A stretch of DNA of 64,000 nucleotides from Streptosporangium sp. NBC_01755 (GTDB lineage Bacteria > Actinomycetota > Actinomycetes > Streptosporangiales > Streptosporangiaceae): the NCBI RefSeq assembly GCF_035917995.1, contig NZ_CP109131.1:5394001-5458000 (forward strand), given 5' to 3'. Position numbers and translations under genes: made by a program. The notes beneath the pieces were generated by a model. That model did not search any database and was not told the origin of the DNA. It saw only the letters and a program-made list of their open reading frames with translations. Positions 24,443 to 33,423 of this stretch are shown in pieces. Position 1 is the stretch's first letter. Every line of letters starts with the position of its first letter.

Positions 24443-24540
24443 CGGCCCCTGAAACAGGCCCGCAGAGAGCAGGCCCGCAGCGAAAAGGCCCACAGAGAAA
24501 AGGGCCGCAGGAAACAGAACCGCGAAAACGTACCGGAAGC

Positions 24541-24569
24541 GGCGCGCGTCCCACGAAGGGACGCGCGCC
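24541..24569. terminator. Bidirectional terminator
   Basis: Perfect 12-bp stem GGCGCGCGTCCC/GGGACGCGCGCC with a 5-base loop between convergent genes. The preceding 90 bp carry loose AGGCCCGCAG-type repeats. Confidence 0.75.
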
Positions 24570-24577
24570 GCGTTGGG

Positions 24578-25418
24578 TTACTGCGGCATTGCCACCGCGA
24601 GCGGGGTGACCCCGGCGGCGCGCAGCGCGTCCGGGAGCTTCCGTGCCCAGGTGTGTTCGTGCAGGTCGAGACCTTCGGGGTTGGCCACGACGAACCGGAC
24701 GGCACCGCCGGCGGCGGCCTTCTCGGTCCAGGTGGCGCCGAAGCCGTTCAGCACCGCGATGACCTTGTCATGGTCGGACGCGGGGATCGTGACGCGGATC
24801 GGCGACTCGCGGTCCGGGATGGCCACCGCGGCCCTGGAGGCGTCGGGAGCCGGGGCGAGCGCCCGAGCCCGGGAGGACGACAGGTCGGCGGTGATCGCGT
24901 TGGCGAGGATCTTCGCCGTGCCGTCGGTGAGGGCGCGGAAGTTCGGGTCGGCGGCGAACAGCACCGCGTGGCCGGCGCCCACCGGCTCGTCGACCGTCGC
25001 GGCGGTCCCGCTGAGCTCCTCGGCGCCCAGTGCGAAACCGGACATGAACCAGTCGGGCGAGTCGGCGGCCGGGTAGGAGGACACCACGTGCGCCGGGTTG
25101 GAGGCCCGCATGACCAGGTCGTACTCGGTGAACTGCATGACGCTCGACCCGACGCCCTTGCTCAGCGGCCCCTGGGCCACGTTGGCGCGGAAGAGCGAGC
25201 CGGGGATGTCCGAGGTCGGCTCGGTGAGGGTCACGCTGGAGACACTGGCCAGGACGGCCAGCTGGGTGCCGCCGGCCCAGCCGACGTATCGGCCGCCGCC
25301 ACTGACCCAGTCGCGCAGTGCAGCACGACCGGTCTCACCGAGACTGGGCGGCACCGGCAGGAAGGGCGATGGCGACGGCCAGAACGGCCGGTGCCATCAC
25401 CTTGAAGCGCTTCAGCAT
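24578..25418 (-). pseudogene. Secreted M14-type peptidase relic
   Basis: Begins at 25418 with a clear signal peptide (MLKRFKVMAPAVLAVAIALPAGAA) and then stops after three codons. In another frame the sequence resumes (24578-25354) as the C-terminal domain typical of large actinobacterial M14 zinc carboxypeptidases (GGGRYVGWAGGTQLAVLA; YPAADSPDWFMSGFALGAEEL). The whole catalytic domain with the HxxE zinc ligands is absent. One frame-changing internal deletion joining signal peptide to C-terminal domain accounts for the structure. The C-terminal frame of 258 codons could be translated but would be non-catalytic and unexported. Confidence 0.75.
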
Positions 25419-25456
25419 GAGGTAAAGCTGTTATCTGGGAGAAATGATGGCAAGAG

Positions 25457-25468
25457 GTAAAATTTTAC
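25457..25468. promoter_or_regulatory. AT-rich palindrome
   Basis: GTAAAATTTTAC, a perfect 12-bp palindrome 39 bp upstream of the M14 relic's start; a possible operator or remnant of one. Confidence 0.3.
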
Positions 25469-25549
25469 ACTTGCGTTATGAATAGTGCTTTTGGGGCAAA
25501 CTGTGACCGAAGGGGCGGATGCTCCGGTCGTGGGCGAAGAGTCCGGGAG

Positions 25550-25800
25550 CTACCCGTGGCCGGAGATGCCGCCGTCCACTGGGATCACGGTCCCGGTGAG
25601 ATAGGCGCCGGCGCGCGAGGACAGGAAGATCGCGGTGCCCGCCATGTCGTCGGGGCGGCCGATCCTGCCCAGCGGGACGTAGGAGGCGACCGCCGCGCGC
25701 ATCGTCTCGTCCTGGAGCGCGAAGGCCATCAATCTTCGACTCGAACGGCCCGGGGGCGATCGCGTTGACCGTGATCGACTCCCTGGCGAGCCGCTGGGGT
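25550..25800 (-). pseudogene. Short-chain dehydrogenase 3' fragment with frameshift
   Basis: The minus strand reads LARESITVNAIAPGPFES, then after a one-base insertion near 25730 resumes as MAFALQDETMRAAVASYV and GRIGRPDDMAGTAIFLSSRA to PVDGGISGHG and a stop at 25550. This is the last ~80 residues of a FabG-like SDR. The N-terminal Rossmann half and the catalytic YxxxK are absent. Adjacent AT-rich sequence (25800-25900) marks a junction with foreign or decayed DNA. Confidence 0.7.
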
Positions 25801-25941
25801 CGTTTTGTGATAAAGGGCCTGAAAAATAATGTCGGCAAGAAAAACAAGAATGAAGCAATCTTCCATCGTGTGTTGACACGTGCTGTTTATATGGTGTGCC
25901 TTCGTTGTCAATGGAGCACCGATCCGAAGGTGGGGCACACC

Positions 25942-27789
25942 ATGGCCAGAGCAGGGGCGCGCCTGGCGGCGATGAGCCTGGCGCTGTCGATGGCGACACT
26001 TCTCGTGGCGCACACATCCCCCTCTGCCGCGAGGACGTCCCAGGGGACGGCCGCGCGGGCACCCCGGACCGAGAAGAGCATCGTCCGGCTGGGCGCGACG
26101 CAGAGCATGGACTCGATGAACCCGTTCCTGGCGGTCCGGGTGGTCTCGACGTCGATCCACCGCTGGATGTACGGCTACCTCACGGTGCCCGACTCCAAGA
26201 CCCTGAAGCCCAGCCCCGACCTCACCGAGTCGTGGGAGACCTCACCGGACAAGCTGACCTGGACCTTCACGATGCGCGCCGGCGCCACCTGGTCGGACGG
26301 CAGGCCCGTCACCGCCCAGGACGCCGCGTGGACCTTCAACAAGATCATGACGGATGACGGGGCCAAGACGGCCAACGGCCCCGCCGTCGAGAACTTCGAC
26401 ACCGTGACGGCACCCGACGACCGGACCCTGGTCATCACAACGAAGAAGCCCCAGGCCTCGATGCTGGAGCTGCCGATCCCGATCATGCCCAAGCACGTCT
26501 GGGAGAGCGTCCCGGACATCGGCACGTACCAGAACGAGACGTACCCCGCCGTCGGCAGCGGGCCCTACATCGCCGTCGAGCACAGGAAGAACGGTTATGT
26601 GAGGCTCAAGGCCAACCCGTCGTACTGGCGCGGCGCACCCGGCATCGACGAGTTGCACGTCATCTTCTACGAGAACCCCGAGGCGGCGATCGCCGGTCTG
26701 AAGAAGGGCGACATCGACTGGATCGGCCGGTTGGCGGGCCCGCAGTTCGGGGCCCTCACGGGCGACCCGAACATCACGCAGTGGAACACCCAGGGCCGCA
26801 GGGCCGGTTACCTGCAGTTCAACCCGGGCGCCGCGACGGCCGGCGGCGAGCCGATCGGCGACGGGCACCCCGCGCTGAAGGACGTCAGGGTCCGCCGGGC
26901 CATCCACCACGCGATCGACAAGAAGACCCTCGTCGAGCAGGTGCAGAACGGTCTCGCCGTACCGGCGGACGGCTCGATCATCCCGCCGATGTACCAGGAG
27001 TTCTTCTGGAAGGCCGAGGGCGACAAAGCCGTCACCTTCGACCTGGAGGAGGCCAACCGCATCCTCGACGAGGCCGGCTACGCCAAGGGCGCCGACGGGA
27101 TCCGCACCATGCCCGACGGCGGGCGCAAGCTGGAGATGCGCTTCAGCATCCACACCGACGAGCCCGTCGAGGACAAGCTCGCCCAGTTCCTCACCGGCTG
27201 GCTGAAGGAGATCGGCATCCAGCTCACCACCCGCAGGCTCGACTCCAACAAGTTCACCGAGGAGACGGGTAGCACGGCGCTCTACGACATCGCGATCAGC
27301 GGCTGGTCCGTCAACCCGGACCCGGAGGAGGTCCTGGCCACCCACCTGTGCAGCCGCAGGCCCACCGCGAGCGGTCAGGGCGGCGGCACCGAGTCGTTCT
27401 TCTGTGACAAGGAGTTCGAGCGGCTCTACCAGGCGCAGCTGGCCGAACTCGATCGGGCCGCCCGGGTCAAGCTGATCAAGCAGATGCAGGAGCGGCTCTA
27501 CACCGAGGCCCCCGTCGTCGCGCTCTACTACCCCAACAATCTGGAGGGCTACCGCAAGGACCGGATCGCCTCCATCACCCCGATCCCCGAGGACAACGGC
27601 ATCCTGTACGGCGGAAGCGGCTACTGGCCGGTCTACTCGCTGCGTGCGGTGGAGCGCGCCGCCACCCCGGCCGGAAGCGGTTCGGGAATCGGCACCGCGG
27701 TGGCCGTCGCGGCGGCCGTCGTGCTGGTTCTCGGCGCCGGGATCATCCTCCTGCGCCGCCGCCGCGCCTCCGCCGACGACCGCGAGTAG
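25942..27789 (+). CDS. ABC transporter solute-binding protein, family 5, C-terminally anchored
   Basis: A 615-residue peptide/nickel-type extracellular binding protein. It has an N-terminal signal peptide without a lipobox (no Leu-x-x-Cys), then the SBP family-5 core (LTESWETSPDKLTWTFTMRAGA, YPAVGSGPYIAVEH, LKDVRVRRAIHHAIDKKTLVEQ). A C-terminal hydrophobic helix follows (AVAVAAAVVLVLGAGIILL) and then RRRRASADDRE. Membrane attachment is therefore by a C-terminal anchor instead of a lipid, unusual for this family. ATG at 25942 with an AAGGTGGGG site; a longer frame upstream is not protein-like. It is the first gene of a complete five-gene importer operon. Confidence 0.88.
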   Translation: MARAGARLAAMSLALSMATLLVAHTSPSAARTSQGTAARAPRTEKSIVRLGATQSMDSMNPFLAVRVVSTSIHRWMYGYLTVPDSKTLKPSPDLTESWETSPDKLTWTFTMRAGATWSDGRPVTAQDAAWTFNKIMTDDGAKTANGPAVENFDTVTAPDDRTLVITTKKPQASMLELPIPIMPKHVWESVPDIGTYQNETYPAVGSGPYIAVEHRKNGYVRLKANPSYWRGAPGIDELHVIFYENPEAAIAGLKKGDIDWIGRLAGPQFGALTGDPNITQWNTQGRRAGYLQFNPGAATAGGEPIGDGHPALKDVRVRRAIHHAIDKKTLVEQVQNGLAVPADGSIIPPMYQEFFWKAEGDKAVTFDLEEANRILDEAGYAKGADGIRTMPDGGRKLEMRFSIHTDEPVEDKLAQFLTGWLKEIGIQLTTRRLDSNKFTEETGSTALYDIAISGWSVNPDPEEVLATHLCSRRPTASGQGGGTESFFCDKEFERLYQAQLAELDRAARVKLIKQMQERLYTEAPVVALYYPNNLEGYRKDRIASITPIPEDNGILYGGSGYWPVYSLRAVERAATPAGSGSGIGTAVAVAAAVVLVLGAGIILLRRRRASADDRE

Positions 27790-27795
27790 CGGCCG

Positions 27796-28830
27796 ATGCT
27801 CACAGCACCGCAGGAGATGAGGGACGACACCGGGGAGGGCGTTGCCCGCCGGGCCGTGGCGCGCTACGCGCTGGTCAAGCTCGGCGGGGCACTGCTCAGC
27901 ATCGGACTGGTGATCGTCGCCACGTTCTTCCTGTTCCGCCTGATCCCCGGCGACCCCACCATCGCCTACACCCGCGACGTGCCGGTGACCCCCGAACAGC
28001 TCGCCCTGCTCAGACGGCAGATGGGTCTGGACCGGCCGCTGGGCGCGCAGTTCCTGGACTTCGTGGGCCGGACCCTCCGGCTGGACCTGGGCACCTCGTA
28101 CGAGTACCGCAGGCCGGTCGCCGGGCTCATCGGCGAGCGGGTGGGGCCGACGCTGCTGCTGGTGGGCACCGGGCTGGCCGTCGCGGTCGGCCTGGGCATG
28201 TGGCAGGGCACCAGGGCCGCCTGGCACCACGGCGGCCGGTTCGACCGCCTCTCCACCGGGACCGCGCTGACCCTGTGGTCGGTGCCGACCTTCTGGCTGG
28301 GACTGCTGCTGCTCATGGTCCTCGCCGCGGGGATCGGCCCGATACCCGGCCTGTTCCCCACCCGGGGCATGCAGGACGTCGACGCCCCCGACGGGCCGCT
28401 CTACCTGCTGCACGTCGCCCATCACCTGGTGCTGCCCTGCCTCACCCTGGTCGCCGTCGTCTACGCGCAGTACCTGCTGGTCATGCGCTCCTCGCTCCTC
28501 GACGAGATCGGCCAGGACTACGTGACCACCGCCCGCGCCAAGGGCCTGCGCGACGATGCCGTCCGGCGCCGCCACGCGGTGCCGAACGCGCTGCTGCCGA
28601 CGGTGACCCTGGTGTTCATGCAGATCGGGTTCGTGGTCGGCGGCGCGGTCTCGGTGGAGTTCGTCTACTCCTGGCCCGGCCTCGGGCTGCTGTTCGTCGA
28701 GGCGATCAGGGGACCCGACTACGCGGTGATGCAGGGCACCTTCATGCTCGTCTGCGTCGCGGTGATCGTCATGAACACGCTGGCCGACGTGGTCTACCAC
28801 GTCCTGGACCCGAGAGTGAGGTCGGCTTGA
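27796..28830 (+). CDS. Peptide-type ABC transporter permease (DppB/OppB-like)
   Basis: A 344-residue inner-membrane permease with about six helices. The family N-terminus (FFLFRLIPGDPT) and the cytoplasmic EAA loop that docks on the ATPases (DYVTTARAKGLRDDAVRRRH) are intact. It follows the binding protein by 6 bp, and its stop overlaps the next gene's TTG start. Confidence 0.92.
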   Translation: MLTAPQEMRDDTGEGVARRAVARYALVKLGGALLSIGLVIVATFFLFRLIPGDPTIAYTRDVPVTPEQLALLRRQMGLDRPLGAQFLDFVGRTLRLDLGTSYEYRRPVAGLIGERVGPTLLLVGTGLAVAVGLGMWQGTRAAWHHGGRFDRLSTGTALTLWSVPTFWLGLLLLMVLAAGIGPIPGLFPTRGMQDVDAPDGPLYLLHVAHHLVLPCLTLVAVVYAQYLLVMRSSLLDEIGQDYVTTARAKGLRDDAVRRRHAVPNALLPTVTLVFMQIGFVVGGAVSVEFVYSWPGLGLLFVEAIRGPDYAVMQGTFMLVCVAVIVMNTLADVVYHVLDPRVRSA

Positions 28831-29717
28831 GCGACATGAGCGCGGTGGCCCGCACCCGCCGCCGCGCCGCTCTGGCGCGGCTCCGCCGCCGGTACACCAG
28901 GCAGCGAGCAGGGCTGTACGGGGCGGTGATCCTGCTGGTCGCCGTCCTGGCGGCCCTGCTCACGCCGCTGGTCACCGACCCGTCCGGGATGGACGTGACG
29001 AAGGCGACGGGGGCCAGGATGGCGCCGCCGAGCACGGACTTCCCGCTCGGCACCGACGAGTCCGGCCGCTCGGTCCTGCTCATGCTCCTGTGGGGCGCGC
29101 GGGTCTCGCTGCTTATCGGATTCATGTCGGCGCTGCTCAGCATGGTGATCGGCACGGTGTTCGGCATCGCGGCCGGGCACTTCAGGGGCTGGATCGCCGC
29201 CGTGCTGATGCGCGTCACCGACTGGTTCCTGGTGCTGCCGTCGCTGGTCCTGGCCATGGTGCTCGCGGCCATCCTCGGCGGCGGCCCGTCCACGATCATC
29301 CTGGCGATCGGGGTGACCTCCTGGGCGTCCACGGCGAGGCTGATCCGGGCACAGACGCTGGCGGTCGAGGCCAGGCCGTACATCGAGAGGTCCAGGGCAC
29401 TGGGCGCCGGGCACTGGCACGTGATGACCCGGCACGTGCTGCCGAACGTCGCGCCGCTGGTCCTGGCCAACACCACGCTCATGGTGGCCGGTGCCATTGT
29501 CACCGAGTCCACTCTCGCCTTTCTCGGCGCGGGCTCCGGCCAGGTGTCGTGGGGCGGCATGCTGCGCGGCTCCTACGACTGGGGCGCGGCCACCTCGGGA
29601 GCCTGGTGGTACGTGCTGCCGCCCGGCCTGTGCATCGTGGCGGTGGTCCTGGCGTTCACCCTCTGCGGGCGCGCCCTGGAGACCGTACTCAACCCGCGGC
29701 TGAGGGGAGCCTTGTGA
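28827..29717 (+). CDS. Peptide-type ABC transporter permease (DppC/OppC-like)
   Basis: A 296-residue second permease. It has an N-terminal DppC-type segment, PLGTDESGRSVLLMLLWGAR, and the EAA loop RPYIERSRALGAGHWHVMTRH. The TTG at 28827 overlaps the preceding stop and has GTGAGG at good spacing; the ATG at 28836 is an alternative. The last 14 codons lie inside the first copy of a 62-bp tandem duplication, and the stop is read from that copy. Confidence 0.9.
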   Translation: MSDMSAVARTRRRAALARLRRRYTRQRAGLYGAVILLVAVLAALLTPLVTDPSGMDVTKATGARMAPPSTDFPLGTDESGRSVLLMLLWGARVSLLIGFMSALLSMVIGTVFGIAAGHFRGWIAAVLMRVTDWFLVLPSLVLAMVLAAILGGGPSTIILAIGVTSWASTARLIRAQTLAVEARPYIERSRALGAGHWHVMTRHVLPNVAPLVLANTTLMVAGAIVTESTLAFLGAGSGQVSWGGMLRGSYDWGAATSGAWWYVLPPGLCIVAVVLAFTLCGRALETVLNPRLRGAL

Positions 29718-29799
29718 CCCTGCTCGAACTGCGCGACCTGGAGACCGTACTCGACCCGCGGCTGAGGGGAGCCTCGTGACCCTGCTCGAACTGCGCGAC
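29676..29799 (+). repeat. 62-bp tandem duplication at permease/ATPase junction
   Basis: Units 29676-29737 and 29738-29799 differ at only two positions. Each contains the permease C-terminal codons and the first codons of the ATPase. As a result a 21-codon frame (GTG 29714 to TGA 29777-29779) runs between the two genes, overlapping the permease stop and the ATPase start, and may relay translational coupling. Confidence 0.92.
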
Positions 29800-30756
29800 C
29801 TGGCGGTGACCTACCGGGGCGCGGCCGGGGACGTGCCCGCCGTGCGGGGTGTCTCGCTCGGCCTGGCGTCCGGCGAAGCCCTCGGTGTGGCGGGGGAGTC
29901 GGGGTCGGGCAAGTCGACGCTGGCCATGTCCCTGCTGCGGTTGCTGCCCAGGGACGCGTCGGTGTCCGGGGAGATCCTGCTGGACGGCGAGGACGTCCTG
30001 ACGATGAGCTGGGGGCGGTTGCGCGCGGTCCGGTGGGCGTCGGCCTCGCTGGTCTTCCAGGGGGCCCAGCACGCGCTGAACCCGGTGCGCCGGATCGGCG
30101 ACCAGATCGCCGAGCCGCTGCGGGTGCACGGCATGGCGACCGGGGCCGAGGCGCGGCGCAGGGTGGCGGAGTTGCTGGAGCAGGTCGGCCTGCCCGCCTG
30201 GCGGGCGCGGGGCTACCCGCACGAGCTCTCCGGCGGGCAGCGCCAGCGCGTGATGATCGCCATGGCGCTCGCCTGCTCACCCCGCCTGATCGTCGCCGAC
30301 GAGCCGACCACCGCGCTGGACGTGATGATCCAGGCGCAGGTGCTCTCGCTGATCCGCTCGCTCATCGCCGAGCACGGGATCGGCCTCATCATGATCTCCC
30401 ACGACCTGTCGGTCCTGGCGGCGACGTGTGACCGGCTGGCGGTCATGTACGCGGGCCGGGTGGTCGAGTCCGGTCCCGCGCGCGAGGTCTTCACCGGCGG
30501 GCGACACCCCTACAGCAGGGCGCTGGCCGAGGCGTTCCCCACCGTCGGCGACCCCGCCTCCAGGATGGCGCCCAGAGGACTGGGCGGTGATCCGCCCGAC
30601 CCCGCGCACCTGCCCGCGGGCTGCTCCTTCCACCCCCGCTGTCCGGTCTCGCTCGCCTCGTGCGCGTCGGAGCCGGTCGAGTTGCGGGCCGCGGGTGACC
30701 GTACCGGAGCGCCGCACACCGCCGCGTGCGTCCACGTCGGGGAGGAGACCCGATGA
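29776..30756 (+). CDS. Peptide-type ABC transporter ATPase (DppD/OppD-like)
   Basis: A 326-residue ATPase. Walker A GESGSGKST, Q-loop LVFQGAQHALNP, signature LSGGQRQRVMIAMAL, Walker B RLIVADEPTTALD, switch His in MISHDLSVLA, and a C-terminal oligopeptide/dipeptide transporter domain with the PAGCSFHPRCPVSLASC cysteine cluster. GTG start in the second unit of the 62-bp duplication; the true start is identified by homology of the following residues. Its stop overlaps the next start (ATGA). Confidence 0.94.
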   Translation: MTLLELRDLAVTYRGAAGDVPAVRGVSLGLASGEALGVAGESGSGKSTLAMSLLRLLPRDASVSGEILLDGEDVLTMSWGRLRAVRWASASLVFQGAQHALNPVRRIGDQIAEPLRVHGMATGAEARRRVAELLEQVGLPAWRARGYPHELSGGQRQRVMIAMALACSPRLIVADEPTTALDVMIQAQVLSLIRSLIAEHGIGLIMISHDLSVLAATCDRLAVMYAGRVVESGPAREVFTGGRHPYSRALAEAFPTVGDPASRMAPRGLGGDPPDPAHLPAGCSFHPRCPVSLASCASEPVELRAAGDRTGAPHTAACVHVGEETR

Positions 30757-31754
30757 CCCTGCTCGAAGCACGGGAGGTGCGGGTGGAGTTCGTCTCGCGC
30801 GGACGCCGAGCCCGCGCGGTGGACGGGGTGAACCTCACGGTGGGCGAGGGGGAGATCGTCGCGCTGGTCGGCGAGTCGGGCTGCGGCAAGACGACGCTGG
30901 CCAGGACCCTGCTCGGTCTGGAGCGGCCCACCTCGGGATCGGTTCGCTACGGCGGGGCCCCGCTGACCTACTCCTCGCGGGCACTGCGGGCCCACCGGCG
31001 CGAGGTGCAACTCGTGCTCCAGGACCCCACCGGATCGCTCAACCCACGGCACACCGTCTACGAGGCGGTGGCCGAGGGGCCGCGCATCCACCGGCTGCCC
31101 GGCGAGGGCGACCTGGTCGCCTTGGCCCTGTCGAGGGCCGGGCTGCGTCCTCCCGAGCGCTTCTTCGACCGGCACCCGCACGAGCTGTCCGGTGGCCAGC
31201 GCCAGCGCGTCGTCATCGCCGGAGCTCTCGCGCTGGAGCCCAGGGTGCTGGTCGCCGACGAGCCGGTGGCCTCGCTGGACGCGTCGGTACGCGGCGAGAT
31301 CCTCGCCCTGCTGCTCCGCCTCCGCGCGGAGCTGGGCCTGTCGGCCCTGGTCGTCACCCACGACCTCGGGCTGGCCTGGAACATCGCCGACCGGGTCGCG
31401 GTGATGTACCTCGGCAGGATCGTCGAGTCGGGGCCGGTGGAGCGGATCCTCACCTCGCCCTCGCACCCGTACACCCAGGCACTGCTGTCGGTCCTGCCCG
31501 AGTCGCCGTCGCCCGTCGTGCTGGGCGGCGAGCCGCCGGATCCCACCCGGATCCCGGCTGGCTGCCGCTTCCACCCGCGCTGCCAGACCCTGGCCTCGGG
31601 CGCGGCGGCCGAGGCGGGGGTCGACGGGCTGTGCGCGTCCGGGGAACTGCCCGTCCTGCCGTCCTCGGCCGGGGCCCAGGTCGCCTGCCACCACGCTGAG
31701 GCCCGCTCCGCCCGGTACGAGGCGGAGGCGGAAACGGGGGCGGAGCGACTGTGA
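30753..31754 (+). CDS. Peptide-type ABC transporter ATPase (DppF/OppF-like)
   Basis: A 333-residue partner ATPase. Walker A GESGCGKTT, signature LSGGQRQRVVIAGAL, Walker B RVLVADEPVASLD, and the C-terminal PAGCRFHPRCQTLAS cluster. The ATG at 30753 overlaps the preceding stop. With the binding protein, two permeases and DppD it completes an importer for peptides or a related solute. The C-terminal ~30 residues after the cluster are low-complexity. Confidence 0.94.
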   Translation: MTLLEAREVRVEFVSRGRRARAVDGVNLTVGEGEIVALVGESGCGKTTLARTLLGLERPTSGSVRYGGAPLTYSSRALRAHRREVQLVLQDPTGSLNPRHTVYEAVAEGPRIHRLPGEGDLVALALSRAGLRPPERFFDRHPHELSGGQRQRVVIAGALALEPRVLVADEPVASLDASVRGEILALLLRLRAELGLSALVVTHDLGLAWNIADRVAVMYLGRIVESGPVERILTSPSHPYTQALLSVLPESPSPVVLGGEPPDPTRIPAGCRFHPRCQTLASGAAAEAGVDGLCASGELPVLPSSAGAQVACHHAEARSARYEAEAETGAERL

Positions 31755-31792
31755 AGTGAGGCGGACCGCACCCGGGCACGGTCCTTCCCGAA

Positions 31793-31909
31793 GGACGTTC
31801 ACGGAGGACGTTCCCGAAGGACGTTCACGGAGGACGTTCACGGAGGACGTTCCCGAAGGGCGTTCACGGAGGACGTTCCCGAAGGGCGTTCACCGAGGAC
31901 GTTCCCGGA
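31793..31909. repeat. 13-bp tandem repeats, nine copies
   Basis: Nine uninterrupted units of consensus GGACGTTCMCGRA start at 31793, 31806, 31819, 31832, 31845, 31858, 31871, 31884 and 31897, with minor variation. They lie between the importer operon and the convergent DUF2252 gene, where no other terminator is obvious. Confidence 0.92.
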
Positions 31910-31982
31910 GCCCGCCTTCCGAGACCGATCACAGGGGCCGGTCTCGGAGGCAGGGCCCGGGGGCCGGGTTGGGAAGCCGATC

Positions 31983-33290
31983 TCAGAGGCCGGGGAGGAG
32001 ACCGTTCCTGAACAGGTCGACGAAGAGCCCGTGGTCGGCCCTGGCCCGCGCCCCGTAGGCGTGCGCGAAGCCGACCAGGGTGCGGGTGAAGCCCTCGACG
32101 TCGCCGTCGATCACGGCCACGATCGCGTCCTCGGTGGAGAAGTCGACCAGGTCGTGGCTGGACTCGTCGTCGGCCACCGAGTGCATCCTGGCCACCGCCC
32201 GGCCCAGGTCACGGATGACCGAGGAGAGCTCGTCCGGCTCGTTGACGTCGCCCCAGTCCAGGTCGGCGGTGTAGGGGGAGACCTCGGCGACCATCTGGCC
32301 GACGCCGTTCAGCGTGGTGTAGCCGAGCCACGGGTCGGCGTACGCCTGCAGGGCCCGCTGCGACTCGGCGGTGCGGTGGCCCTGGTGCTTGAAGTAGCCG
32401 TGCACCTTCTCGTCTGTGACGTGCCGCGCCACGGCCGGGACCTGGGCCTGCTTCATGTAGAGGATGACGTCGTTCTCCAGGGCCTGGGTGTGACCCTCAA
32501 GCAGCATGTTGTACGAGGGCAGCCCGGCCGAGCCGATCCCGATGCCGGTGCGGAGCGCGAAGTCCTTGATCTTGTGCTGGACCGTCGAGACGGTGGGAAG
32601 GGTCGTCAGGTAGTCCTGGAAGGCCGCCTCCACCAGTTGCCGGGTCTCCTCGTCGACCGGGTAGCGGCCGTCCATGAGGGCGAACCTGCGGTCGAAGTTC
32701 TCGATGGTGGTCTCCGTCTCCAGCAGCGCCACCCGGGTGTTCAGCCGGGCGTGCTGCAGCACCCGGTGCAGCACGCCGGTGGTGGTCTCCAGGGTCAGCG
32801 AGCCGATCGCGTCGTCCCCGCCCTCCGAGATGCCGGCCAGCTCGGTGAGGTAGGCGCCGGCGAACTCGGTCACCAGGGCGGTGATGACGTCGTCGGACAG
32901 CGCCTTGGCGTATCCGATGAGCGCGATGCTGGCCGAGAAGCGCCGCAGGTCCCAGATGTACGGTCCGACAAAGGCCTCGTCGAAGTCGTTGACGTTGAAG
33001 ACCAGCACGCCCGAGGCGTTCATGTAGGTGCCGAAGTTCTCGGCGTGCAGGTCGCCGTGGATCCAGACCCGCCTGGTCTGGTCGTCCAGGAACGCGTCGT
33101 CGGCGAATTCGCCGGTCATGTCCGCGTAGAACAGGCAGGCGCTGCCTCGGTAGAAGGCGAAGGGCGAGGCGGCCATTTTCCGGAACTTGCGCCGGAAGGC
33201 CGCGGGGTCGCGCTTCATGGAATCGCCGAACTCGGTGATCAGGACGTCGAGAATGTGCGCCGAGCGCCCATCGATGGTCATGGTCCGCAC
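31983..33290 (-). CDS. DUF2252 family protein
   Basis: A 435-residue protein. Family motifs include MAASPFAFYRGSACLFYADM near the N-terminus, WIHGDLHAENFGTYMN and NVNDFDEAFVGPYIWDLRR. The HGDxHxxN and DFD signatures resemble the catalytic and metal-binding motifs of aminoglycoside-phosphotransferase-type kinases, so a kinase-like fold is likely, but no substrate is known. The ATG at 33290 is used; an in-frame ATG at 33281 is possible. No operon partners. Confidence 0.9.
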   Translation of the reverse strand: MRTMTIDGRSAHILDVLITEFGDSMKRDPAAFRRKFRKMAASPFAFYRGSACLFYADMTGEFADDAFLDDQTRRVWIHGDLHAENFGTYMNASGVLVFNVNDFDEAFVGPYIWDLRRFSASIALIGYAKALSDDVITALVTEFAGAYLTELAGISEGGDDAIGSLTLETTTGVLHRVLQHARLNTRVALLETETTIENFDRRFALMDGRYPVDEETRQLVEAAFQDYLTTLPTVSTVQHKIKDFALRTGIGIGSAGLPSYNMLLEGHTQALENDVILYMKQAQVPAVARHVTDEKVHGYFKHQGHRTAESQRALQAYADPWLGYTTLNGVGQMVAEVSPYTADLDWGDVNEPDELSSVIRDLGRAVARMHSVADDESSHDLVDFSTEDAIVAVIDGDVEGFTRTLVGFAHAYGARARADHGLFVDLFRNGLLPGL

Positions 33291-33423
33291 GCTAGGGCGT
33301 ACGACCGAAACTCCGCCAGTTCCGAAACATCACAGATCTGGAACGCACCAATGGCCAGGTCTGTTTCCTGTGCGGTTCGCGCCTGCTGCCGGCCACTCCG
33401 ACTGACCGCCGCCCGCCGTCGGT

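Noticed and set aside
26242-28800. An 852-codon minus-strand frame antisense to the importer genes
   Set aside because: Shadow of the binding-protein and permease genes; composition dominated by Arg, Gly, Val and Asp with no motifs.
31756-32058. Plus-strand frame of RRTFTEDVPEG repeats
   Set aside because: Translation of the 13-bp tandem array; the period is not a multiple of three, so the repeated peptide is incidental.
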